DNA from: Algoriphagus locisalis
GTDB taxonomy: Bacteria > Bacteroidota > Bacteroidia > Cytophagales > Cyclobacteriaceae
DNA length: 64,000 nt
Assembly: GCF_900116615.1 (NCBI RefSeq)
Contig: NZ_FPBF01000001.1
Span: forward strand, 849,625-913,624
Reading direction: 5' to 3'
Within the stretch, counting starts at the first letter, position 1, and the number at the start of each line of letters is the position of its first letter. A program made the translations under genes and the position numbers. Below are positions 25,671 through 34,662 of this stretch, in pieces. Under the pieces are notes generated by a model that searched no databases, was not told the DNA's origin, and was given only the letters and a program-made list of their open reading frames with translations.

Positions 25671-27209
25671 TTGGAAAAAGACCTTACTTCTGAATTGACT
25701 GAGCCAACACTATTTGGCCATCCTAAAGGCTTATTTTACTTATTTTTTGCAGAGATGTGGGAACGATTTAGTTTCTACGGCATGCGGGCACTACTCACCT
25801 TATATATGGTCGAGGTTATTTTTGAAGCCTTAAGCGATCGAGATTATGCCACTGCAGCTGTTTATGCTTCCTACGGATCATTAGTTTATGCTTCTACGGT
25901 GATCGGAGGACGGATTTCTGATAAAATTCTTGGAATGCGAAATTCCATCTTTCTAGGCGGAATATTAATGTCTCTCGGACATTTTGTTTTGGCTGTCGAA
26001 AATAACATTGCCTTTTTTCTTGCCCTTTCGCTTATAATCGTTGGCAACGGTTTCTTTAAGCCTAATATTTCAACCTTTGTAGGAACCTTATATCCAGATG
26101 GAGATGCGCGGAAAGATTCCGGTTTTACTATTTTCTACATGGGAATCAATATCGGTGGCTGGATCGCGCCTTTATTGTGTGGCTGGCTGGCGGTAGCCTA
26201 TGGCTGGCATTATGGTTTTGGTTTAGCGGGATTTGGCATGCTTTCTGGCCTTATTTTCTTTTGGACTGGCATTCGCAATGGCGTTTTTGGTGATAAAGGA
26301 ATGCCTCCGGCGACAGGAGAGATTGATCGTAAAGTTTTTGGAGTTAAAAACAGATACTTGATCCCTTTACTGTCGTTTTTGATGGTACCTGTAGTTGCTT
26401 ATTTATTGTCAACATATAAGCCACTGGGGAGCGATGGTGATTTCTTTGGAGATCAGAATATCGTAAACATTATCTTCAAAATAATTGGAGTAAGTATTTT
26501 GGCCTACTTGGCTTTCATCATCTTCCAATCAACAAAAGAAGAGCGAGGCAAGCTGATCGTAGCAGTTCTTATTACGGTTTTCATGACGATTTTCTGGGGA
26601 TTTCACGAACTATCGGGGAGTGTAATCACCTTATTTGCAGCGAGAAATATTGATTTAGGGGGGATTATGACTGCTTCGCAAACCAATTCTTTAAACTCGA
26701 TGTGGATCATCATTCTGGCTATCCCTATTTCACTGCTTTGGACTTCTCTGTCTAAAAAGAATCTGAATCCAAGAACTCCATTTAAGTTTGGAATGGGGCT
26801 GTTGTTTGCAGGACTTAGCTTTTATATTCTGCATATCAGCAAGAATAGCGCAAATGAAGCTGGACTTGTGCCTTTTGCCTATTTGCTGTTAATGTACTTT
26901 TTGATTTCAATTGGGGAGTTATTTATGTCTCCGGTTGGACTTTCTAAAATCACCGACTTGTCTCCCAAGCGCATTGTGGCATTTATGATGGGAGTCTGGT
27001 TTTTGTCATCTGCTTTTGCCTTTCAGGTGGTAGGTTTTATAGGCAAACAACTGGCGATTGAAAGTACAGATAAAAATATCGGTGGTTTTGATACGCTGGG
27101 AGTTTACACAGATGGGTTTTTATTAATTGCCATGTATTCGGTAGGAGCTGGGCTATTGATATTGATCGCTTCTCCATTTATTAAAAGAATGATGGGGGAT
27201 GTGCATTAG
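25671..27209 (+). CDS. proton-dependent oligopeptide transporter (POT/PTR family)
   Basis: About 512 residues from a TTG (LEKDLTSELTEPTLFGHPKG). The frame also opens at TTG 25608, but that codon overlaps the promoter box. The family signature E-x-x-E-R-F-S-F-Y-G (EMWERFSFYG) is in the first helix, and GNGFFKPNISTFVGTLY and FTIFYMGINIGGWIAPLLCG follow in the fourth and fifth helices. About 12-14 membrane helices are predicted. It imports di- and tripeptides with protons across the inner membrane. It stands alone and ends at a perfect palindromic terminator. Confidence 0.92.
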   Translation: MEKDLTSELTEPTLFGHPKGLFYLFFAEMWERFSFYGMRALLTLYMVEVIFEALSDRDYATAAVYASYGSLVYASTVIGGRISDKILGMRNSIFLGGILMSLGHFVLAVENNIAFFLALSLIIVGNGFFKPNISTFVGTLYPDGDARKDSGFTIFYMGINIGGWIAPLLCGWLAVAYGWHYGFGLAGFGMLSGLIFFWTGIRNGVFGDKGMPPATGEIDRKVFGVKNRYLIPLLSFLMVPVVAYLLSTYKPLGSDGDFFGDQNIVNIIFKIIGVSILAYLAFIIFQSTKEERGKLIVAVLITVFMTIFWGFHELSGSVITLFAARNIDLGGIMTASQTNSLNSMWIIILAIPISLLWTSLSKKNLNPRTPFKFGMGLLFAGLSFYILHISKNSANEAGLVPFAYLLLMYFLISIGELFMSPVGLSKITDLSPKRIVAFMMGVWFLSSAFAFQVVGFIGKQLAIESTDKNIGGFDTLGVYTDGFLLIAMYSVGAGLLILIASPFIKRMMGDVH

Positions 27210-27229
27210 GCGTCATTCGCCATGCTAAA

Positions 27230-27275
27230 CCATCAAAAAAGCCTTCTGAAAATTTTCAGAAGGCTTTTTTGATGG
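27230..27275 (+). terminator. perfectly palindromic bidirectional terminator
   Basis: A 46-base perfect palindrome centred between 27252 and 27253; the core arms are GCCTTCTGAAAA and TTTTCAGAAGGC, flanked by A6 and T6. It follows the peptide transporter stop codon by 20 bases. Confidence 0.9.
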
Positions 27276-27500
27276 TAAATGAAATATGAAAGGAAGGAAG
27301 AAAAATTACCAAACAGTCCTTCCTTTAAAAATCGTGTCATTGAAAAAGGAATAGCAAAAGTTGTTTATCACCCGAGACAAATCTAGTGAAAAGATTCAAA
27401 AGAAAAACAATCTTAAAGTTATTCTTAATCAAATAAATAGTAATTTTTCCTGATTTAGAATTAATATTCCTTGAATATTACTAATTCTTTACCAAATCAA

Positions 27501-28289
27501 TTATTTGGCTATTTTTTCATAGCTGGCAATCACACCTCTTACCATGGCAGAACTGAAGCCTTGATGCTCCATTTCATTTAATCCCACAATAGTGCATCCT
27601 TTTGGGGTGGTCACCTTATCGATCGCAGCTTCTGGGTGCATATTTTTTTGAATCATTAATTCAGCGGCACCTTTTACAGTTTGGTTTACAATCTTACTTG
27701 CCGTGACCGAATCAAAACCAATTTGTATTCCCCCTTGGATCATTGCACGCATAAATCGTAGCACATATGCAATACCACAAGCCCCCAAAACTGTAGCAGC
27801 TTCCATTAGGTTTTCATCAATCGGGATGGTAAATCCGATTCCATCGAATAATTCAGAAACTAGTTTGATTTGATCTTCATTAGCATTTTGGGCACAGATA
27901 CAGGTTATTGACTCCTGTATATCCGCCGCAATATTTGGCATAGCCCGAAAAGTGATGCTGTTTGAATCAATTACCTGATACATCTCTGCAAGTGTGATTC
28001 CCGTGGCCAGAGATATTATAATTTGCTTTTCAGGATTGAGTGATGGCTTTATTTCACTTAGAATAGGAGCGACATTATATGGTTTCACTCCAAGGATAAT
28101 AATGTCTGCATTTGCAGCAGCTGAGATATTGTCACTTTGAACATTTACGCCTAACACAGCAAAACCACTGAGGTTATCTACATGCCTTTTGGTAAGAGTG
28201 AGATTTTTTGGATCAAAATCATCTCGTTTCAAAAGTCCATTTGCAATGGAAGCACCTAAATTACCACAGCCTATGATGGCTATTTTCAT
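27501..28289 (-). CDS. proC: pyrroline-5-carboxylate reductase
   Basis: 262 residues from MKIAIIGCGNLGASIANGL; an ATG four codons upstream is possible but adds only MISK. The Rossmann glycine motif is GCGNLG (residues 7-12). The family phrases RAMPNIAA (about 115-122) and the C-terminal signature with KVTTPKGCTIVGLNEMEHQGF (about 228-248) identify ProC, which makes proline from pyrroline-5-carboxylate with NAD(P)H. Gene is monocistronic. A 10-bp inverted repeat at 27289-27298/27317-27326 lies downstream but without a clear T-run. Confidence 0.93.
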   Translation of the reverse strand: MKIAIIGCGNLGASIANGLLKRDDFDPKNLTLTKRHVDNLSGFAVLGVNVQSDNISAAANADIIILGVKPYNVAPILSEIKPSLNPEKQIIISLATGITLAEMYQVIDSNSITFRAMPNIAADIQESITCICAQNANEDQIKLVSELFDGIGFTIPIDENLMEAATVLGACGIAYVLRFMRAMIQGGIQIGFDSVTASKIVNQTVKGAAELMIQKNMHPEAAIDKVTTPKGCTIVGLNEMEHQGFSSAMVRGVIASYEKIAK

Positions 28290-28435
28290 TTTCGAAATCA
28301 TAGAAAATATAATTATTGTATGGATTTATTAATTAAAGGTAAACAAATAGGCTGTTTTTGTGTGAATTCATAAAATATTGTGCACAATTAATCTTTTTAT
28401 ACAAAATCCATCGCAAAAATATTTGATAAAATTAC

Positions 28436-28466
28436 TTGACATAAAGTAAAGTTTGTTTTACATTTA
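28436..28466 (+). promoter_or_regulatory. promoter with embedded operator upstream of the membrane protein/XRE pair
   Basis: A TTG at 28436 and TACATTTA at 28459-28466 give -33 and -7 elements with a 20-base spacer. Between them the imperfect palindrome GTAAAGTTTGTTTTAC (28446-28461) sits where a repressor would block RNA polymerase. The nearby XRE regulator is the natural candidate. Confidence 0.55.
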
Positions 28467-28578
28467 GTACAGATTACTTGTCTTCTTAAAACGACATACG
28501 GAGAAATGATTATTTCCCATGCCAGATTCTACTTGCCTGGGGGGCAGGTCTGATCATTAAAAATCAAATAATAAACAG

Positions 28579-28995
28579 ATGAAAGAGAAATCAATTTTAC
28601 ATGTGCCTTTACTTTCTCCAGGATGGAAGAAAGTTGCATATTTATTCTTTCCGTTACCGGTCGTCTTGGTGATCGGTATGGCTCTCACACAAATGGACAT
28701 AAGTCCAGATGAATCTTCTCAGGTGATTTATGGATGCTGGGCCATAGGATTTGGATTGTTAAACCTTTCCAGAGAAAAAGAAGAAGATGAAATGATTAAA
28801 TCATTTAGACTTCAAGCTTTTCAAACAGGCTCTTATTGGCTGATCTGGGGTTTGGGAGCCTTGATGCTTATCAACTACCTGAGATTTGATCGAATTACTT
28901 CAGAGATTTTCACTGCTTATCTCGTGCTTTTTCTATTGAATGCGTATGTCTATGCGGCGTTCCAATATCAGAAATACATGGCTACTAAAGATTAA
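28579..28995 (+). CDS. small membrane protein co-transcribed with an XRE regulator
   Basis: 138 residues with four predicted membrane helices, at about 17-36, 50-62, 84-100 and 107-130. Between the second and third helices lies the charged loop SREKEEDEMIKSFRLQAFQT, seen in small membrane proteins paired with XRE regulators. No enzymatic motif. The 76-base gap to the regulator has no terminator, so the two are an operon. Function unknown; stress- or envelope-related is a guess. Confidence 0.75.
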   Translation: MKEKSILHVPLLSPGWKKVAYLFFPLPVVLVIGMALTQMDISPDESSQVIYGCWAIGFGLLNLSREKEEDEMIKSFRLQAFQTGSYWLIWGLGALMLINYLRFDRITSEIFTAYLVLFLLNAYVYAAFQYQKYMATKD

Positions 28996-29070
28996 CATGA
29001 ATTTACAATTTCAAAAGTATTCAGCTATTGTTCTAAAAGATGCGAAAGGTACTTTCCCAATTTCCCAGCT

Positions 29071-29271
29071 ATGAGAAATACAATAAAAGTAGAGCGCGCT
29101 CGGCATAATTTGACACAGCAGGATTTGGCGGAAAAAGTCAGCGTATCCAGACAAACAATCAACAGCATTGAGGCTGGGAAGTATGTGCCCTCTACAGTGT
29201 TAGCACTTAAGATTTCTAAGGTCTTTTCGGTAAGTCTTGAAGAGATTTTTCAGTTGGAAGAAGGGGATTAG
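29071..29271 (+). CDS. XRE-family helix-turn-helix regulator (short YozG-like form)
   Basis: 66 residues, almost only the DNA-binding domain. The helix-turn-helix is at about 16-37 (TQQDLAEKVSVSRQTINSIE). The ending KISKVFSVSLEEIFQLEEG is the typical dimerising tail of this short class. It likely represses its own operon through the palindrome at 28446-28461. It is placed directly after a four-helix membrane protein. Confidence 0.88.
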   Translation: MRNTIKVERARHNLTQQDLAEKVSVSRQTINSIEAGKYVPSTVLALKISKVFSVSLEEIFQLEEGD

Positions 29272-29329
29272 CAGTAAAAAATTTGAATTACAATCTTTTC
29301 ACTGCTAATCATAGGAGCAAATAGACTCT

Positions 29330-30724
29330 CTACTTGTCGATTTTCAACAAGGGATATGTTTTATCAAAATAGTCATGGGTCATTAGGTTAATCTGAAAAT
29401 AATGATCACCATAGTTTATAGCATTTTTCATTAATCTACTGTTGTGAAAACTTGCAAAATCTTCTGCTTTCATTCTGAGTAAAACGGAGTTTTCAATTCG
29501 TTTTCCATCTATCCAAACTCCATATTGAGTGTCATCCACCCATAGTTGAAGTTGGTCCGAGGTTACTGTCTTCTTATCAGGTGTCTTGGTTAAAAGGATA
29601 GCCATTTCACCATGCCTCTTTCTGTCGCCAGTTTTTTCATCATCCGGTAACTGCTGGTACAGATTATAAATCTGAAGTTGAAGACCTTCTCTATTCCAGA
29701 ATTGGCGTACTTCTTCACCTTTTGAATTAGTTTTTATAACAGTAGCATCTTCAATGAGCTTGTCCAATTCCTGAGCGGCCTTTGATAGTTGATCTGAGGA
29801 CTGGGTTACTTGGTTTAGAGTTTTGACAGGAATGGCTTTCACTTCTTGTGCTTGCAGGTCTAGCGTAAATGCTCCCCAAGTCAGAATTCCTAATATACAG
29901 GAAGCTAGTATGCTCCAGTTTTTGCTGTGTTTGTTTTGGCTTTTGTTTAGCATGGTTATGCGTAGTTTAAGTGTCGAAGAAACTATTGGACTGGTCAGTG
30001 GGATTAAGTTTGATGTCGAGAATTTAAACAGTGTCTTCTTGTATTGATTCACGTCATAATTCCTTTCCAGGATTATTTGATCTGCTAAATACTCATGATT
30101 GACTTGTGCCTGATATTTGATCAAATAGCAGATTGGATTGAACCAGAAGATGATATTTAAAAATTCCAGAATAAATAAGTCCAGATAGTGTCTTTGAGAA
30201 ATATGAGCCATTTCATGACTGACTATAACTCCCAATTCATTTCCTTTTTCGTAATCTATTTTCTTAATAAAAATCGTGTTCAAGAAACTAAATGGAGTTT
30301 TGGCCTTCTCTGAAATGATGATAGTTGCGCCATCTATGGTTAGTTTCTCTCCTTGATTTTTCCATCTCATAAGAGTAACAATTGAATGTGATTTAAATAC
30401 AAGAAGTAATAATGCTATGAGCAGATAGGTTAGAAATATCCAATTGATGTTAGTGGTTTCTTTCGTAGGAGTAAAAGGTTCAGAGATTTGACTTGATGAG
30501 ATTGGTCCAAGCATTTGCTCCTGAAAAAATGAAGTTTCTACCGGTTCAATAGGATACTGAATCTCTATCGGTACAGATAAAAGTGGGGCGATAGCAGCAA
30601 GCGGAATAATCAGCAATAGTGCTATACGATTAAACTGAAAGCTTTTTTCCCTGGACAGGAATAGTTTAAACAGGGTGAAAAGAGCCGCAGAGCATAAAAT
30701 GAATTTCAGTAGGTAGACTATCAT
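29330..30724 (-). CDS. BlaR1/MecR1-like M56 membrane metallopeptidase
   Basis: 464 residues. Four membrane helices are visible at about 3-22, 34-50, 94-111 and 265-285. The zinc peptidase motif HEMAH is His170-Glu171-His174, facing the cytosol in this family. The part after the last helix is periplasmic, about 180 residues, and contains no penicillin-binding motif, so it is a sensor of unknown signal. In BlaR1-type systems the peptidase inactivates the BlaI repressor when triggered. It overlaps the BlaI-type gene by 4 bases (ATGA) and is its direct partner. Confidence 0.9.
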   Translation of the reverse strand: MIVYLLKFILCSAALFTLFKLFLSREKSFQFNRIALLLIIPLAAIAPLLSVPIEIQYPIEPVETSFFQEQMLGPISSSQISEPFTPTKETTNINWIFLTYLLIALLLLVFKSHSIVTLMRWKNQGEKLTIDGATIIISEKAKTPFSFLNTIFIKKIDYEKGNELGVIVSHEMAHISQRHYLDLFILEFLNIIFWFNPICYLIKYQAQVNHEYLADQIILERNYDVNQYKKTLFKFSTSNLIPLTSPIVSSTLKLRITMLNKSQNKHSKNWSILASCILGILTWGAFTLDLQAQEVKAIPVKTLNQVTQSSDQLSKAAQELDKLIEDATVIKTNSKGEEVRQFWNREGLQLQIYNLYQQLPDDEKTGDRKRHGEMAILLTKTPDKKTVTSDQLQLWVDDTQYGVWIDGKRIENSVLLRMKAEDFASFHNSRLMKNAINYGDHYFQINLMTHDYFDKTYPLLKIDK

Positions 30725-31092
30725 TCTTTTCGTCGTTTAATTTCCCTTTCAACCAACTCTTTGATTTCCTCTAGTTCCTTAGTAGATAGATCAGCTTGCT
30801 TAGTGAAAAATGAGGCAAACTTCAATGGCGAATCAGAGAAGAAGTCTTTAATGATTGTTTTGAATTTGCCGATAAAATAATCTGGCTTTTCCACTAGTGG
30901 GTAGTACTGTCTTGAGTTGCCATAGACATTATATGCTACATATCCTTTCTCCTGCATCCGCTTCAGAAGCGTGGCTACTGTACTCGCTGCAGGTTTTGGG
31001 TCTGGATGACTTTCGAGAATGTCTTTCATGAAAATGGTTTGGTTGGACCAAATCAATTCCATAAGCTTTTCTTCAGATTTTGATAATTTCAT
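30721..31092 (-). CDS. BlaI/MecI/CopY-family repressor
   Basis: 123 residues from MKLSKSEEKLMELIWSN; a TTG five codons upstream would add MTTVE and overlaps operator-like sequence, so the ATG is preferred. The winged helix is at about 8-75 (KPAASTVATLLKRMQEKGYVAY), and the C-terminal dimerisation helix at 90-123. It represses its own operon by binding TACA-N-TGTA-type palindromes, which are present just upstream. It is coupled to the M56 peptidase that should inactivate it. Regulated genes beyond the operon are unknown; no beta-lactamase is nearby. Confidence 0.92.
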   Translation of the reverse strand: MKLSKSEEKLMELIWSNQTIFMKDILESHPDPKPAASTVATLLKRMQEKGYVAYNVYGNSRQYYPLVEKPDYFIGKFKTIIKDFFSDSPLKFASFFTKQADLSTKELEEIKELVEREIKRRKE

Positions 31093-31112
31093 TTCTACAG
31101 TTGTCAATCTAT

Positions 31113-31128
31113 TTCTACAAATGTAGAA
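31113..31128. promoter_or_regulatory. BlaI-type operator
   Basis: The palindrome TTCTACAAATGTAGAA is perfect apart from its 2-base centre and matches the TACA-TGTA dyad bound by BlaI/MecI. It is 21 bases upstream of the repressor's ATG. Partial copies lie at 31093-31107 (TTCTACAGTTGTCAA) and at 31154-31160 (TTCTACA). Confidence 0.75.
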
Positions 31129-31371
31129 TTGTTTTTATTTTATGCAAATCCAATTCTACATTTTGATTTTTTTTAACAATTCAAATCATTTCTTTTCAGT
31201 TGATATTAATTTCAAAGCAAATTTTCCCACTGGGATTTTCCCTATCAATACTATATCTACATAATCATTTGAGGTATAATTTTAACAAAATATGTTACAC
31301 CTGACTTTTGAATAAATAAAGAATAGTTTGATTCGAAAAAATAGCTTTCTTGCAGGCTGATTTGAATATAT

Positions 31372-32316
31372 ATGAAAAGAAAAATTCTTGTGATGTCCAG
31401 CCTTATGCTTTTGTCACAATTTGGATTTGCACAGATTAATATGGAAGATTCAACGGTACGGACGATTGCCTATTGGGACTACAAAGAGGTAAACACCTAT
31501 CAAATTTCCCTGGAAACCTTTGATGTGATCAGTCAAGATACCAGTAACTGGAATAAGATAAGTTATCTGGTTGATATGGAGATATTAGATAGTACTGCCG
31601 CAAATTATGAGGTTTCGTGGACCTACAGAGATTTCAGTTTTGATTTGGGGGAAAGAGATTCCACCTACCAATACTTTATATATAAAATGCTGTCAATCAC
31701 GGAGGGTTCCCTGGTGAAATTCAGGACAGATGAGTTGGGTGCTTTTCAGGAAGTGACCAACGTTGAAGAAATAAGTGAGTTTTATAAAAAAGCTGCTGAC
31801 ATACTGAAAACAACGTTTGGCAACATTCCTCAGATCAATGAGATGGTGGATCAGACTTTCAAAAACTATCGGAATAAGAATTCAATTGAAACCCAAAGCA
31901 TCAAAGATGTTTTGCAATTTTTGAATTTTCACGGTGCTGAGTATAAGCTAGGCGAAGAGTTGTCGGGAGTAATACAATCAGCAAATATACTGGGGAAAGA
32001 TAGGCTAGAAACTCAGGTTTATGTTTTATTGGAAGAGATTTTTCCAGAAGATAATGATTACAGGATTATTTCCTTTTCAGAAGCTAATTCTGAGCAATTA
32101 GTATCTGAAACTGAGTTGGTATTGAAAACTATGATGCCCAATGCTACTGAGGAAGAAATTGGGAGATTAATGGCAGAAGTCGGAGAGCTTTCAAATACTG
32201 TGGAAAATATATCTGTGATTCATGGATGGGGATGGCCTATTTATTCAAAAGAAATAAGGAACACAGGCTCTAATCAGAAAATGAAAGTGGAAATCCGCAC
32301 AATTGAAATACTTTAA
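31372..32316 (+). CDS. secreted protein of unknown function
   Basis: 314 residues with a clear signal peptide (MKRKILVMSSLMLLSQFGFAQ) and no lipobox. The mature part is acidic, with long helical stretches in the second half (VSETELVLKTMMPNATEEEIGRLMAEVGELS). It resembles the general class of exported proteins that Cytophagales annotate as hypothetical; no motif was recognised. It is transcribed away from the BlaI operon, with about 280 bases between, and no gene follows it closely in the same operon. Confidence 0.75.
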   Translation: MKRKILVMSSLMLLSQFGFAQINMEDSTVRTIAYWDYKEVNTYQISLETFDVISQDTSNWNKISYLVDMEILDSTAANYEVSWTYRDFSFDLGERDSTYQYFIYKMLSITEGSLVKFRTDELGAFQEVTNVEEISEFYKKAADILKTTFGNIPQINEMVDQTFKNYRNKNSIETQSIKDVLQFLNFHGAEYKLGEELSGVIQSANILGKDRLETQVYVLLEEIFPEDNDYRIISFSEANSEQLVSETELVLKTMMPNATEEEIGRLMAEVGELSNTVENISVIHGWGWPIYSKEIRNTGSNQKMKVEIRTIEIL

Positions 32317-32403
32317 ACTTCCTTTGGAACACCATTTGCATTTTTTCAGGGTTAAAAGACGCAAAAGTCTTACCTTCGTCCTTTTAAATAGAAATCCTTT
32401 TTG

Positions 32404-33570
32404 ATGCCTAAACTTATCCGAATCACCACAGTTCCGCTTTCGCTTAAATTATTGCTTGCCGGGCAAATGAAGTTCATGAAGGAGCAAGGCTGGGATGTAG
32501 TAATGGTAAGTGCTGATGGAAGAGAAATTTCTCAGGTGACTAAAGCAGAAGGTGTGAGACATGAGGTAATCCCATTTACCAGAAAAATCACCCCCTTCCA
32601 AGACTTAAAATGCCTCTGGCAGCTTTATCAACTTATAAAAAGAGAGCAGCCAGATATTGTGCATACGCATACTCCTAAGGCTGGACTTTTGGGGATGATT
32701 GCAGCTAAATTGGCTGGAGTGCAGGTTAGAATCCACACCTTAGCGGGTATTCCTTACATGTCCGCTGAAGGCGGGAAGAAAAGTCTGCTGGAGAAAATGG
32801 AGAAGATTACCTACTCCTATGCTACTCAGGTCTGGCCTAATTCTAATGGTCTCAAAAACTTTGTGATAGAAAACAACCTTTGTCCGGAGGAAAAGCTCCA
32901 TGTAATCGGTAAAGGATCTTCCAATGGCGTAGATTTGAGCAAGTTTAATCGTGGTGTTTTGAAAGAAAACCACCTTGTAGCTGCTACCATGCGTATTCTA
33001 CCTGGTGAAGATGATTTTATTATTTTGTCTGTTGGCAGACTTGTCAAGGACAAAGGAATACAAGAATTAGTGGATGCTTTCTTGAGTTCAAAGATCGTCA
33101 ATAAGTCAAAGCTTGTTTTGCTTGGTAGTTTTGAACAAGATTTAAATCCACTTAGTCCAGAGACTATCAAGATCATTACCGATCATCCTAGGATTGTTCA
33201 GATTGATTGGTCAGATCATGTTGCGCATTATCTTGCTTTGGCTGATGTACTCGTTCACCCATCTCATAGAGAAGGTTTTCCAAATGTGCTTTTGGAAGCA
33301 GGGGCGATGCAGTTGCCAGTTATTTGCTCGGATATCATTGGAAATAAAGATATCATTACCCAACAAAAAACCGGATTAATATTTCCTGTGAAGGATGTAT
33401 CTGTTTTGAAAGAAGCGATGGAATTTGCCTTTGTAAAGCGGGACAACATGGCTCAAATGGCTATGAATCTATATGATGAAGTAGTTTTAAATTATAATAG
33501 ACCACAAATCCATCAGGAAATTTTTGAAACATATCAAGCCTTGCTCGGGACGGTCAGTCCGTCCAAATGA
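32404..33570 (+). CDS. glycosyltransferase family 4 (GT-B fold)
   Basis: 388 residues. The N-terminal donor-independent half covers about 1-185 with the glycine-poor loop of WbpX/Cap-type transferases (PKLIRITTVPLSLKLLLAGQM and PDIVHTHTPKAGLLGMIAAK). The C-terminal half has ILSVGRLVKDKGIQELVDAF (about 199-218) and the nucleotide-sugar signature HREGFPNVLLEAGAMQLPVI (about 288-307), where the E-x7-E pair is expected. Such enzymes add a sugar to a lipid-linked or capsular polysaccharide. It is followed by two sugar-nucleotide genes, so it belongs to a small cell-surface sugar cluster. Donor and acceptor unknown. Confidence 0.9.
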   Translation: MPKLIRITTVPLSLKLLLAGQMKFMKEQGWDVVMVSADGREISQVTKAEGVRHEVIPFTRKITPFQDLKCLWQLYQLIKREQPDIVHTHTPKAGLLGMIAAKLAGVQVRIHTLAGIPYMSAEGGKKSLLEKMEKITYSYATQVWPNSNGLKNFVIENNLCPEEKLHVIGKGSSNGVDLSKFNRGVLKENHLVAATMRILPGEDDFIILSVGRLVKDKGIQELVDAFLSSKIVNKSKLVLLGSFEQDLNPLSPETIKIITDHPRIVQIDWSDHVAHYLALADVLVHPSHREGFPNVLLEAGAMQLPVICSDIIGNKDIITQQKTGLIFPVKDVSVLKEAMEFAFVKRDNMAQMAMNLYDEVVLNYNRPQIHQEIFETYQALLGTVSPSK

Positions 33571-33608
33571 CGTATATTTAAGCCTTCATCACCTAATTAA
33601 ATTCTTTT

Positions 33609-34661
33609 ATGAAGTACCTGGTTACCGGAACGGCCGGTTTTATTGGATTTCACGTTGCCAAGCAACTTTTGGAGCGGGGAGACGAGGTAGTTGGTTTAGA
33701 TATTATAAACGATTATTACGACATTAATCTGAAATATGCCCGCTTAGCGCATATGGGGATTCAGCGTGAGTTAGTAAAAAAAGGTGAAGTGGTCCAATCT
33801 GGAAGTATTCCGACCTACAGATTTATTCAATTGGATTTATCAGTTAAAGAGCCTCTTCTCGAGCTTTTTGCGCAGGAAAAATTCGATGTAGTCATTCATT
33901 TGGCAGCTCAGGCAGGCGTTCGCTATTCATTGACCAATCCGGAAGTTTATATAGAAAGCAATATCGTGGCCTTCCTGAACGTTCTGGAGTGTTGCCGTTT
34001 CCATCCGGTTAGGCATCTGGTTTATGCTTCTTCTAGTTCAGTGTATGGATCGAATGAGAAAATGCCATTTTCTACTTCAGATTCGGTAGATCATCCGATC
34101 TCTTTATATGCGGCCTCCAAGAAGTCCAACGAGCTTATGGCTCATACGTATAGCCATCTCTTTAATATTCCGACAACTGGTTTAAGATTCTTTACGGTTT
34201 ACGGTCCATGGGGAAGACCTGATATGGCACTCTTTCTGTTTACCGAAGCCATCTTGAAAGGTGAGCCGATTCAGGTGTTCAACTATGGTAATATGAAGCG
34301 AGACTTCACCTATATAGATGATATTGTAATGGGAGTGATCAAAGTAGCAGATAGACCGGCAATTCCAAATGCTGATTTTGATGGGCAAAACCCTGATCCA
34401 GGCAGTTCCACTTCGCCCTACAAGGTGTATAATATTGGAAATTCAGCTCCAGTCTTATTGATGGATTATATTCATGCAGTAGAAAAGGGGTTAGGTAAAG
34501 AGGCGAAAATGAATCTTCTTCCTCTGCAGCCTGGAGATGTGCCTGCCTCTCATGCGGAAGTATCTGATTTGGTTCGTGATACAGGATATAAACCAAATAC
34601 TCCAATTGATCAAGGAGTAAAATCCTTTACAGATTGGTATTTAGATTATTATAAAAAATAA
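33609..34661 (+). CDS. UDP-glucuronate 4-epimerase-like SDR
   Basis: 350 residues of the extended SDR family. The NAD motif is TGTAGFIGFH (6-15), and the catalytic Ser-Tyr-Lys set is S142-S144, Tyr167 and Lys171 (YAASSSSVYG and LYAASKKSNE). INDYYDINLKYARL after the first strand, and RDFTYIDDIV near 235, are the marks of UDP-glucuronate/UDP-galacturonate epimerases. It makes a uronic-acid donor for surface polysaccharide. The stop codon is a single base before the next gene's ATG, so the two are coupled. An alternative is a related UDP-sugar epimerase. Confidence 0.85.
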   Translation: MKYLVTGTAGFIGFHVAKQLLERGDEVVGLDIINDYYDINLKYARLAHMGIQRELVKKGEVVQSGSIPTYRFIQLDLSVKEPLLELFAQEKFDVVIHLAAQAGVRYSLTNPEVYIESNIVAFLNVLECCRFHPVRHLVYASSSSVYGSNEKMPFSTSDSVDHPISLYAASKKSNELMAHTYSHLFNIPTTGLRFFTVYGPWGRPDMALFLFTEAILKGEPIQVFNYGNMKRDFTYIDDIVMGVIKVADRPAIPNADFDGQNPDPGSSTSPYKVYNIGNSAPVLLMDYIHAVEKGLGKEAKMNLLPLQPGDVPASHAEVSDLVRDTGYKPNTPIDQGVKSFTDWYLDYYKK

Positions 34662-34662
34662 G

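Noticed and set aside
27289-27326. 10-bp inverted repeat AAAGGAAGGA/TCCTTCCTTT as a second terminator or operator
   Set aside because: There is no T-run on the plus strand, it is far from the proC stop codon on the minus strand, and purine-rich repeats arise by chance here.
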